Shown here: positions 7,578 to 17,137 of the stretch, piece after piece | Numbering within the stretch: the first letter of the stretch is position 1 | How the letters are laid out: each line of letters starts with the position of its first letter | NCBI RefSeq assembly: GCF_042679605.1 | Contig: NZ_JBHTMU010000038.1 | Location: 1-35,325 of the forward strand | DNA length: 35,325 nt | Source of the DNA: Litorisediminicola beolgyonensis | GTDB taxonomy: Bacteria; Pseudomonadota; Alphaproteobacteria; Rhodobacterales; Rhodobacteraceae | Direction: 5' to 3' | Notes under the pieces: model-generated | What the model saw: the letters and a program-made list of their open reading frames with translations, nothing else | The model's database searches: none | What the model was told of the DNA's origin: nothing | Translations under genes and position numbers: made by a program

Positions 7578-8039
7578 ATGAAACTCAGCACCAAGGGACG
7601 TTACGCGATGGTCGCGCTGGTCGACATCGCCCTCCAGCCCGAGGGCGCGCTCGTCACTCTGGCCGATATCGCCAAGCGGCAGGACGTGTCGCTGCCCTAT
7701 CTCGAACAGCTCTTCGTCAAGCTCCGGCGCGCCGATCTGGTGGCCTCGGTCCGCGGCCCCGGCGGCGGCTACCGGCTGGCCCGGCCCACGACCGAGATCC
7801 GCGTGGTCGACGTGCTGGCCGCGGTCGACGAGACGGTCGACGCGATGCACAAGGGCGCGGGCGCGTCGGGCGCGCTCTCGGGATCGAAGGCGCAGTCGCT
7901 GTCGAACCGGCTCTGGCAGGGGCTGTCGGCGCATGTCTATGTCTTCCTGCACCAGACGCGGCTCTCGGACGTGGTCGGCAACGCGATGGTGCCGTGCCCG
8001 GCGGTTCCGGCGATCTTCGAGATGGTGGACGAGGCGTGA
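7578..8039 (+). CDS. iscR: Rrf2-family regulator, IscR-like
   Basis: A 153-residue Rrf2-family transcription factor. The N-terminus MKLSTKGRYAMVALVDIAL, the winged helix with SLPYLEQLFVKLRRADLVASVRGPGGGYRLAR and the C-terminal extension are classical IscR/Rrf2. The ATG at 578 of the 7-kb mark gives this N-terminus; the frame is open upstream only through the promoter. The usual three-cysteine [2Fe-2S] motif near residues 92-106 is absent: the same stretch reads HKGAGASGALSGSK. The only cysteine is Cys140. The R. sphaeroides IscR is known to lack this motif and to bind Fe-S in an unusual way, so this gene fits that type. It heads the Fe-S operon and probably represses it when clusters are plentiful. 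Confidence 0.9.
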   Translation: MKLSTKGRYAMVALVDIALQPEGALVTLADIAKRQDVSLPYLEQLFVKLRRADLVASVRGPGGGYRLARPTTEIRVVDVLAAVDETVDAMHKGAGASGALSGSKAQSLSNRLWQGLSAHVYVFLHQTRLSDVVGNAMVPCPAVPAIFEMVDEA

Positions 8040-8070
8040 GACCGGTCCGGCATAGCGCGCGGGTCCGGCG

Positions 8071-9108
8071 ATGAGCGGCCGGGTCTATCTCGATTACAAC
8101 GCGACCGCGCCGCTGCGGCCAGAGGCGCGCGACGCGATGATCGGCGCGATGGACCTGGTCGGCAACCCGTCCTCGGTCCATGCCGAGGGCCGCGCGGCCA
8201 AGGCCTTGGTCGAACGCGCCCGGACGCAGGTCGCCGGGCTCGTCGGCGCCAAGCCGCAGGAGGTGGTGTTCTGTTCGGGCGCGACCGAGGGCGCGCGGGT
8301 GCTGGGCGCGATGGGCGCGGTCGTGGAGCCCACGGCGCATGATTGTCTCTGGGCGCATCACGGCGCGGGCGAGGTGGTGGCGGCGGGCTATGCCAATTCC
8401 GAGACCGGCGTGATCCTGGAACCCGAGGCCACTGAAAGCGGCTGGCAGGTCGGCGGCGTCTCGGGAACGCGGCTGTTTCTCGATGTCGTCCAGGCGGCGG
8501 GCCGGGTGCCTTGGTCCTTTCCCTGGTCCGGCGCCGAGATGGCGCTTCTGTCGGCCCACAAGCTTGGCGGACCAAAGGGCGTGGGCGCGCTGATCGTCAA
8601 GCAGGGCGTCGACATCCCCGCGCTTCAGCCCGGCGGCGGACAGGAGATGGGGCGGCGCTCGGGCACCGAGAACATCCTCGGCATCGCGGGCTTCGGCGCC
8701 GCGGCCGAGGCGGCGGCGCGCGATCTCGAGGCAGGTGCCTGGGACCGGGTCGCCGAATTTAGAAACATTCTAGAATCTCTGATTGCAGAGACTGCGAAAG
8801 AGACTATTTTCGTCGGGAACTCCGGTCCGCGCTTGCCCAACACCGCGTGTTTCGCCACTCCGGGCTGGAAGGGCGAGACGCAGGTCATGCAGATGGACCT
8901 CGCCGGGTTCGCGATCAGCGCCGGCAGCGCGTGTTCCAGCGGCAAGGTCCGCGAGAGCCGGGTGCTGGGCGCCATGGGATACGGGACCGATGTGGCCCGC
9001 GCGGCCATCCGCGTGAGCCTCGGTCCGGACACGACGGAAGACGAGGTGCGCCGCTTTGCGAAAGCCTGGTGCGCCGCTTACGAGAAACACCGCGCGCGTG
9101 CCGCGTGA
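8071..9108 (+). CDS. Cysteine desulfurase, shortened NifS/IscS type
   Basis: A 345-residue PLP-dependent class V aminotransferase-fold enzyme that would take sulfur from cysteine. Visible landmarks: YLDYNATAPLRPEA, FCSGATEG (66-73), a likely PLP-stacking His90, NSETG (109-113), LDVVQAAG (Asp138), the Schiff-base lysine Lys164 in SAHKLGGPKG, and Cys288 in ISAGSACSSGKV on the IscS-type mobile loop. Compared with E. coli IscS (404 residues) about 35-40 residues are missing between His90 and NSETG, and the C-terminus is short. It starts 31 bases after iscR. Codons for residues 229-248 (8755-8814) are AT-rich and rare for this genome; see the internal element there. It may supply sulfur beside SufS, or have a separate role. 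Confidence 0.88.
   Translation: MSGRVYLDYNATAPLRPEARDAMIGAMDLVGNPSSVHAEGRAAKALVERARTQVAGLVGAKPQEVVFCSGATEGARVLGAMGAVVEPTAHDCLWAHHGAGEVVAAGYANSETGVILEPEATESGWQVGGVSGTRLFLDVVQAAGRVPWSFPWSGAEMALLSAHKLGGPKGVGALIVKQGVDIPALQPGGGQEMGRRSGTENILGIAGFGAAAEAAARDLEAGAWDRVAEFRNILESLIAETAKETIFVGNSGPRLPNTACFATPGWKGETQVMQMDLAGFAISAGSACSSGKVRESRVLGAMGYGTDVARAAIRVSLGPDTTEDEVRRFAKAWCAAYEKHRARAA
8756..8812 (+). promoter_or_regulatory. ICE-like box and possible promoter inside the desulfurase gene
   Basis: TTTAGAA-ACA-TTCTAGA (8758-8774) differs at one base from a perfect ICE-type inverted repeat, and ATTCTAGAAT (8767-8776) is a perfect 10-bp palindrome. TTGCAG (8783-8788) and TATTTT (8806-8811) follow with 17-base spacing. 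The 57-base patch is much more AT-rich than the flanking coding sequence and uses rare codons (AGA, CTA, ATT, TCT). I infer an internal iron-regulated promoter for sufB and later genes. Confidence 0.45.
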
Positions 9109-9131
9109 GACAGGACGAAGGGGGTAGGACC

Positions 9132-10667
9132 ATGGCGGTTCTCGACGAGACCGAAGTGAAAGAGGGCGTCGATCAGGAAACGGTCGACAAGGTTCGCTCG
9201 CTCGGCGGCAAGTACAAGTACGGCTGGGACACCGAGATCGAGATGGAATACGCCCCGAAGGGGCTGACCGAGGACATCGTCCGGCTGATCTCGCAGAAGA
9301 ACGACGAGCCCGAATGGATGACCGAGTGGCGGCTCGCCGCCTACCAGCGCTGGCTGCAGATGAAAGAGCCGGACTGGGCGATGGTCGAATATCCCGAGAT
9401 CGACTTCCAGGACCAGTATTACTACGCCCGTCCGAAGAGCATGGAAGAGAAGCCGAAATCGCTCGACGATGTCGATCCGAAGCTTCTGGCGACCTATGAA
9501 AAGCTGGGCATCCCGCTCAAGGAGCAGATGATCCTGGCCGGTGTCGAGGGCGCGGGCGAGGTGCCCGCGGACGGCAACAATTCCGAGCGCAAGGTCGCCG
9601 TGGACGCGGTCTTCGATTCGGTCTCGGTCGGCACGACCTTCCAGAAAGAGCTGAAACAGGCGGGCGTGATCTTCTGCTCGATCTCCGAGGCGATCCGCGA
9701 GCATCCCGAGCTGGTGAAGAAATACCTGGGCTCCGTGGTGCCGGTGTCGGACAATTTCTACGCCACGCTCAACTCGGCGGTCTTCTCGGACGGCTCCTTC
9801 GTCTACGTCCCGCCGGGCGTGCGCTGCCCGATGGAGCTCTCGACCTATTTCCGGATCAATGCCGAGAATACCGGCCAGTTCGAGCGCACGCTGATCATCG
9901 CCGACAAGGGGTCCTACGTCTCCTATCTCGAGGGCTGCACCGCGCCCCAGCGCGACACCGCGCAGCTGCACGCGGCGGTGGTTGAGATCGTCGTCGAGGA
10001 AGATGCCGAGGTGAAATACTCGACCGTCCAGAACTGGTTCCCGGGCGACGAGGAGGGCCGTGGCGGCATCTACAATTTCGTCACCAAGCGCGCCGATTGC
10101 CGGGGCGACCGCGCCAAGGTCATGTGGACCCAGGTCGAGACCGGTTCTGCCGTGACCTGGAAATACCCCTCCTGCATCCTGCGCGGCGACGATAGCCAGG
10201 GCGAGTTCTACTCGATCGCGATCACCAACAACCATCAGCAGGCCGATACCGGCACCAAGATGGTCCATCTGGGCAAGCGCACCAAGTCGCGCATCGTCTC
10301 CAAGGGGATCAGCGCGGGCTTTGCGCAGAACACCTATCGCGGGCTCGTCTCGATGCATCCCAAGGCCAAGGACAGCCGCAACTATACCCAGTGCGACAGC
10401 CTCCTGATCGGCGACAAATGCGGGGCGCACACGGTTCCCTATATCGAGGTGAAGAACAACTCCTCGCGGGTGGAGCACGAGGCCACGACCTCGAAGGTCG
10501 ACGACGACCAGATGTTCTACTGCCGCCAGCGCGGCATGGACGAGGAAGAGGCGGTGGCGCTGATCGTCAACGGCTTCGCCAAGGAAGTACTGCAGGCGCT
10601 GCCGATGGAGTTCGCCATGGAGGCGCAGCAGCTCGTCGCGATCTCGCTCGAGGGCTCGGTGGGTTAA
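9132..10667 (+). CDS. sufB: Fe-S cluster scaffold protein SufB
   Basis: A 511-residue cytoplasmic scaffold subunit of the SufBC2D complex, on which nascent Fe-S clusters are built. Full-length match to the family: KYKYGWDTEIEMEYAPKGL near the N-terminus, FSDGSFVYVPPGVRCPMELSTYFRIN in the middle, then KSRIVSKGISAG, the NYTQCDSLLIGDKCGAHTVPYIEV block with the cysteine corresponding to E. coli Cys405, and VEHEATTSKV with the catalytic Glu. The ATG at 9132 follows an AAGGGGG ribosome binding site. It lies 23 bases after the desulfurase gene. The usual SufBCD order is interrupted by four small genes before sufC. Confidence 0.97.
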   Translation: MAVLDETEVKEGVDQETVDKVRSLGGKYKYGWDTEIEMEYAPKGLTEDIVRLISQKNDEPEWMTEWRLAAYQRWLQMKEPDWAMVEYPEIDFQDQYYYARPKSMEEKPKSLDDVDPKLLATYEKLGIPLKEQMILAGVEGAGEVPADGNNSERKVAVDAVFDSVSVGTTFQKELKQAGVIFCSISEAIREHPELVKKYLGSVVPVSDNFYATLNSAVFSDGSFVYVPPGVRCPMELSTYFRINAENTGQFERTLIIADKGSYVSYLEGCTAPQRDTAQLHAAVVEIVVEEDAEVKYSTVQNWFPGDEEGRGGIYNFVTKRADCRGDRAKVMWTQVETGSAVTWKYPSCILRGDDSQGEFYSIAITNNHQQADTGTKMVHLGKRTKSRIVSKGISAGFAQNTYRGLVSMHPKAKDSRNYTQCDSLLIGDKCGAHTVPYIEVKNNSSRVEHEATTSKVDDDQMFYCRQRGMDEEEAVALIVNGFAKEVLQALPMEFAMEAQQLVAISLEGSVG

Positions 10668-10703
10668 GGCCCGCCTCGTCGCGGCGGACAGGGGACGCAA
10701 GGC

Positions 10704-10754
10704 ATGCTCGATCTGGAAAAGATCGAAACCCGGATGGCGGAGGCGGCGCGATGA
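10704..10754 (+). CDS. Possible 16-codon ORF coupled to the next gene
   Basis: ATG at 10704 opens a 16-residue frame (MLDLEKIETRMAEAAR) whose TGA overlaps the ATG of the next gene (ATGA, 10751-10754). A purine-rich AGGGGACGCAAGG precedes it at a suitable distance. It may be a leader that couples translation of the following small gene to sufB, or chance; the peptide is too short to judge. Confidence 0.3.
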   Translation: MLDLEKIETRMAEAAR

Positions 10755-10975
10755 GCGCGCCGCTCAAGCTCTACTGGTGGGATGCACCAATGCTGACCGA
10801 CCGTGTTGCAGGCATCGGGCGGGCGCTGCCGCGTCCGATCGCGCATTCTGAGATCGCTTCGCTGCTCTCGAAACTGCCGGAGGAGCCGCTCGCTTACGCC
10901 GATGGCATCGCGGAAAGCCAGCACGCCCTGCGCGCGGCCTTCCCTCAGGATCTCTTGGGGGAGCGCGCGGCATGA
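10751..10975 (+). CDS. Small protein in suf operon, unknown function
   Basis: A 74-residue protein (N-terminus MSAPLKLYWWDAPMLTDRV) without membrane segment or cysteine. I do not recognise its family. It lies between sufB and sufC, overlaps the next gene as ATGA (10972-10975) and shares the codon bias of its neighbours, so it is probably translated. A frame reaching back into sufB exists, but the ATG at 10751 gives a sensible N-terminus. The context suggests an accessory role in Fe-S assembly, as an inference only. Confidence 0.65.
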   Translation: MSAPLKLYWWDAPMLTDRVAGIGRALPRPIAHSEIASLLSKLPEEPLAYADGIAESQHALRAAFPQDLLGERAA

Positions 10976-11172
10976 GCGGCGGGCGGATGATCCTCGGAGC
11001 GACGATCACCGGCGTCTTCTGCGTCGGCTTCTCGATCGTCGTCGCGGCGGCCACGATGGCGCTCGAGATGTGGCAGGTGCTGACATTCTCGTTCGTGTCG
11101 GGCTTCCTCGGCAGCCTCGTGTCGCAATGGCTCCTGGCGCGCGGCGTCATCGGATCGCGGCGCAATGGCTGA
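10972..11172 (+). CDS. Small two-helix membrane protein in suf operon
   Basis: A 66-residue protein with two predicted membrane helices (about residues 6-28 and 36-57) and a basic C-terminus (ARGVIGSRRNG). No cysteine cluster or known domain motif. The ATG overlaps the previous stop (ATGA), which supports translation. Function unknown. Confidence 0.65.
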   Translation: MSGGRMILGATITGVFCVGFSIVVAAATMALEMWQVLTFSFVSGFLGSLVSQWLLARGVIGSRRNG

Positions 11173-11212
11173 GACGGGACCCTGGAGCGGGCACACCCAA
11201 GGAGAAACGGAC

Positions 11213-11527
11213 ATGATCGTCACGACCACACCCTCCATCGAAGGCAAGCGCATCACCGCCTATCACGGGCTGGTGGTCGGCGAGGCGATCATGGGCGCCA
11301 ATTTCGTCCGGGATTTCTTCGCCCAGATCACCGATGTCGTGGGCGGGCGCTCGGGCGCCTACGAGAAGAAGCTCCAGGACGCCCGCGAGGTCGCGCAGTC
11401 CGAGCTGATCGAGCGGGCCCGCGCGATGGGCGCCAACGCGGTGGTTGGCGTCGATCTCGATTACGAGGTGGTGGGCGAGTCGATGCTGATGGTGTCGATC
11501 TCGGGCACCGCCGTGCGGGCGGAGTGA
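11213..11527 (+). CDS. YbjQ/UPF0145 family heavy-metal-binding-domain protein
   Basis: A 104-residue soluble protein of the YbjQ (UPF0145) family: TTPSIEGKRITAYHGLVVGEAIMGANFVRDFFA, then GGRSGAYEKKLQDAREVAQSELIERARAMGANAVVGVDLDYEVVG and a VSISGTAV ending. The family forms pentamers; its role is unclear despite its heavy-metal-binding label. AAGGAG at 11199-11204, eight bases from the ATG at 11213, fixes the start; an in-frame ATG at 11165 lies inside the previous gene and is less likely. Its stop overlaps the next gene's GTG. Confidence 0.85.
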   Translation: MIVTTTPSIEGKRITAYHGLVVGEAIMGANFVRDFFAQITDVVGGRSGAYEKKLQDAREVAQSELIERARAMGANAVVGVDLDYEVVGESMLMVSISGTAVRAE

Positions 11528-12129
11528 GCGCGCCCGCCACCATAACCCGGCCCGAGCTGACGATGCCCGAGCCCGAGGCCGCGCTCCTGCGCGCCGAATA
11601 CGCGCGCGCCGAGGTGATCCTCGAATACGGATCGGGCGGCTCGACCGTGCTGGCCGCCGAAATGCCGGGCAAGACCGTGTTCTCGGTCGAGAGCGACCGC
11701 GACTGGGCCGAGATGATGCGCGGCTGGTTCGCGGCCAATCCTCCGACCGACGGCAGCGACGTGGACGTGGTCTGGGCCGATATCGGTCCGACCAAGGCCT
11801 GGGGCCACCCGGTCGACGAGACGCTCTGGAAGCGCTTCCCGCGCTACCCGCTCGAGATCTGGGGGATGAGCCATTTCCGCCAGCCGCAGGTGGTGCTGGT
11901 CGATGGCCGCTTCCGGGTCGGCTGCGCGCTGGCGGCCACCTACATGACCGAGGCGCCGCTGGTGCTGCTTTTCGACGATTATCGCCAGCGCGACCAGTAT
12001 CACCGCATCGAGGATTTCCTCGGTGCGCCCGAGATGACCGGCCGGATGGCCCGGTTCGAAATCACCCCGCGCGCGGTCGCCCGACGCGACCTCATGCGGA
12101 TCATCCAGTTGATGTCCCGGCCGATCTGA
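11524..12129 (+). CDS. SAM-methyltransferase-like protein
   Basis: A 201-residue protein with a Rossmann-type start: LEYGSGGST (residues 33-41) resembles SAM-binding motif I, and SVESD (54-58) has an acidic residue in the motif II position. VVLVDGRF and LLFDDY follow. The match is to class I methyltransferase-like proteins, but the catalytic identity is not clear. The GTG start overlaps the YbjQ stop (GTGA at 11524-11527), and sufC starts 33 bases downstream. It could modify a Suf component or a small molecule; nothing in the sequence decides. Confidence 0.65.
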   Translation: MSAPATITRPELTMPEPEAALLRAEYARAEVILEYGSGGSTVLAAEMPGKTVFSVESDRDWAEMMRGWFAANPPTDGSDVDVVWADIGPTKAWGHPVDETLWKRFPRYPLEIWGMSHFRQPQVVLVDGRFRVGCALAATYMTEAPLVLLFDDYRQRDQYHRIEDFLGAPEMTGRMARFEITPRAVARRDLMRIIQLMSRPI

Positions 12130-12162
12130 GGCAGGCGGACGACGAGAGAGAAGGACGAAGAG

Positions 12163-12917
<755 letters not shown>

Positions 12918-12918
<1 letters not shown>

Positions 12919-14219
12919 TGGTTCTGCCGAAGAAGAAACCGGCTCCCGATCAGCGCAAGATCGACGCCACCGAGGCGCGGCTTGACGGGCTGAGCCTGCC
13001 CGAGGGCGGCTGGGCCCGTCCGGCGCGCGAGGCGGCGCTGGCGCGGCTGCGTGCCATGGGCCTGCCTGCGGCGCGGGACGAGTACTGGAAATTCACCCGG
13101 CCCGACACGCTGACCGCCGCCGAGCCGCCGCGCGCCGCGCTCTTCGAAAGCGGCGAGGCGCCGATGTTCGACAGCACGGACCGGCTCCGGATCGTCTTCG
13201 TCGACGGCGTGTTCGATCCCGAGGCCTCGGACGAGCTGTCGCTCGAGGGCGTCGAGATCGAGCGGCTGGCCGAAAGCCATGCGGACATCCACTGGGCGCG
13301 CGATCTCTACGGCGCGCTCGAGGAGCGCGGGCAGGACGCGGTGATGCGCCCGCTTGCGGCCTTCAACACCGCCTTCGCCACGGACGGCGTGCTGATCCGG
13401 GTGACCGGAAAGCCGTCGAAGCCGATCAACCTCGTCTATCACCACCGGTCCGAGACCTCGGACGCGGTGCTGCACCACGTGGTCAAGGTCGAGCCCGGTG
13501 CCGAGGTGACGCTTCTGGAAAACGGCCCCGCCGCCGCGCGCTTCAACAAGGCGCTGGAAGTGGACGTGGCCGATACCGGCACCTTCCACCACGTCCGGGC
13601 ACAGGGCCGCGACCACGAGCGCCGCGCCGCCACCCATATCTTCGCGCGGCTGGGCACCGAGTCGGTCTTCAAGTCCTTCACCCTCACGGTGAACGGCGTC
13701 CTGACCCGCAACGAGGTGGTGCTGGAGCTCACCGGCGACGACGCCACCGCGCATGTCGCGGGGGCCTGCGTCGGCGACGGCGATTTCCACCATGACGACA
13801 CGGTCTTCATCACCCATGACGCGGTGAACTGCGAAAGCCGGCAGGTCTTCAAGAAGGTGCTGCGCAACGGCGCGACGGGCGTCTTCCAGGGCAAGATCCT
13901 CGTCCAGCCGGGCGCGCAGAAGACCGATGGCTACCAGATCTCGCAATCGCTTCTGCTCGACGAGGACAGCCAGTTCCTCGCCAAGCCCGAGCTCGAGATC
14001 TATGCCGACGACGTGGCCTGCTCGCATGGCTCGACCTCGGGCGCGATCGACGAAGAGGGGCTCTTCTACCTCCAGTCGCGCGGCGTGCCGAAATCCATCG
14101 CGACGGACCTCCTGACGCTCGCCTTCCTCGCGGAGGCGGTGATGGAGATCGAGGACGAGGATCTCCAGGCCGAGATCAACGGCCGCGTCGAAGGCTGGCT
14201 CCTGCGCCGCAGGGCCTGA
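12918..14219 (+). CDS. sufD: Suf scaffold partner SufD
   Basis: A 433-residue SufB/SufD-family protein, the second beta-helical subunit of SufBC2D, involved in iron acquisition in the complex. The conserved C-terminal block DDVACSHGSTSGAIDEEGLFYLQSRGV contains the histidine corresponding to E. coli SufD His360, and KTDGYQISQSLLL precedes it. The N-terminal region carries the WKFTRP segment. The ATG at 12918 overlaps the sufC stop and gives the usual SufD start; an open frame upstream belongs to an alternative frame of sufC. The next gene starts six bases after the stop. Confidence 0.95.
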
Positions 14220-14225
14220 GACAGC

Positions 14226-14711
14226 GTGCCGGTCGCCCGCGATATCACGGCCTCCTACCGGGGGCCGGGCCGCGTCATGCGGCGGCTTCTCGGCGACGGT
14301 CCGCGCGAGGACCGGGCGCTCGCCTTCCTGATGGGCGCGTGCCTTCTGACCTTCGCGTCGCAACTGCCGCCCCTGTCGCGGCAGGCGCATCTCGACCCCG
14401 CGATCGAGCTGAACGCGCTCCTCGCGGGCGCGCTTTTCGGCTGGCTCTTCATCGCGCCGCTGTTTCTCTACGCGCTCGCGGCGCTGAGCCACCTGATCGC
14501 GCGGCTCTTCGGAGGGCAGGGGAGCTGGTATGGCGCGCGGCTGGCGCTCTTCTGGTCCTTCCTCGCCTCGACGCCGATCCTCCTCTTGAACGGGCTGGTC
14601 CGGGGCTTCATCGGGGCGGGGCCGGCGCAATGGCTGGTGGGCCTCATCTGGCTCGGCGTCTTCCTCTGGTTCTGGCTGACCAACCTGGCCGTGGCCGAGA
14701 GGGCGGCATGA
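14226..14711 (+). CDS. YIP1-like four-helix membrane protein
   Basis: A 161-residue inner-membrane protein with about four hydrophobic segments (near 35-50, 62-85, 98-118 and 130-152). The N-terminal RDITASYRGPGRVMRRLLGDG and the layout resemble the YIP1 family found in Rhodobacterales suf operons. It starts at GTG six bases after sufD, and its stop overlaps the next gene's ATG (ATGA). Role unknown; membrane location and operon place are the firm facts. Confidence 0.7.
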   Translation: MPVARDITASYRGPGRVMRRLLGDGPREDRALAFLMGACLLTFASQLPPLSRQAHLDPAIELNALLAGALFGWLFIAPLFLYALAALSHLIARLFGGQGSWYGARLALFWSFLASTPILLLNGLVRGFIGAGPAQWLVGLIWLGVFLWFWLTNLAVAERAA

Positions 14712-15290
14712 GCATGGCACGCCTCTGGCCGCTCTTCTGGCAGAGCCTGGCGACCCCGCGCGAGATCGGCGCGTGGCTGATCGGTCTCGGTCTTGGTCGC
14801 GAGGTGCTGCTCCTGGCCTTCGGCCTGGTGCTCGTCCTGCAGACCGCCTTCATGACGACGCTTGTCACGCTGGTCGATCCCGAGACCATGCCGATCCCGC
14901 TCCTGCGCCAGCCCCTGGTCTTCATGCTCGGCCTCGGCGGGATGCTGGCGCTCTTCGCGGTGCTTCTGACCTGGGCGGGCCGGATGGCGGGCGGCACGGC
15001 GCAGCTCGAGGAGATGGGCCTTCTCCTGATCTGGCTCCAGGGGCTTCGGCTGGCGCTGCAACTGGCGGTTCTGGTCCTGTCCTTCGCGCTTCCGGCGCTG
15101 TCGCCCCTGCTGCTGATGGCGGGCACGGCGCTCTCGTTCTGGATATTGGTGAATTTCGTCGCGGCCGCGCACCGTTTCGACGGTCTGGGCCGGGCCCTTC
15201 TGGTGCTGGTGATGGCGGCCTTCGGGCTGGCCATGGGGATCAGCATCCTGCTCGGCATGATCGGCGCGACCACTTTGGGGATGAATGGAT

Positions 15291-15298
<8 letters not shown>
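14708..15298 (+). CDS. YIP1-like membrane protein, second copy
   Basis: A 196-residue membrane protein with about five hydrophobic segments and a basic/acidic N-terminus MSMARLWPLFWQSLATPREI. It resembles the YIP1 family, as does the gene before it, but the two are not close in sequence. The ATG overlaps the previous stop, and the gene itself runs a few bases into sufS. Function unknown; conserved placement inside a suf operon suggests a link to membrane delivery or another process, as an inference. Confidence 0.7.
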
Positions 15299-16511
<1,213 letters not shown>

Positions 16512-16882
16512 GCGTCTCCTAGCGCCGGTCTCGTCTTTCTTCGCGGCGGGACTGGCGATACGTCGCAGGCGGGCCGACGCGTCCGAGCGCACGTCCGCGC
16601 TTTAGGGTCGCTGGGCGCTCCGCACCTGAGCGCGGCGCTCGCCTCGGGCCTTCTCCCATGATGCGTTGCGTACTGAGGACACCGTCAGTCCGCGCTTCCA
16701 GCACGGGCCCGCGCGGCACCCGGTCAGAGCCATGTCCCGAACAGGTTCGCAGGCCCGAGACGAGCGACACCCGAGCGATCAAACCCGCCCGGCTCCGTCC
16801 CACGATCCCCGCACACGGGCACGCGCCCGCCCATGAAAATCCCGTTGCGGTCTCGCACCCCTTCGCCTAAGAGACGCGTCAG
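16512..16882. other. Gene-poor spacer between sufS and tRNA-Arg
   Basis: About 370 bases with no frame of coding character on either strand. I see no clear factor-independent terminator after sufS and no convincing promoter for the tRNA. Confidence 0.5.
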
Positions 16883-16959
<77 letters not shown>

Positions 16960-17137
16960 TCTCCCAAACCCTCCACCCCGCGAGCGTCAGGACCGCGCTG
17001 GCCCCAGTGCCTGGAACGCCGTCCGCAGCGGCCGCCTCCCGGTGCCCGATCACCATCTCGACGCGCCGCGCGAGCCGAGGGGATTGCAACCCCCGGCGGC
17101 TTCGCGGAAGCTGCCTCGGAACCGCCGACGAGGGCAT

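Noticed and set aside
16512..16882. sufA, sufE or sufT at the end of the suf operon
   Set aside because: No frame in this spacer has their motifs; they are simply not in the window.
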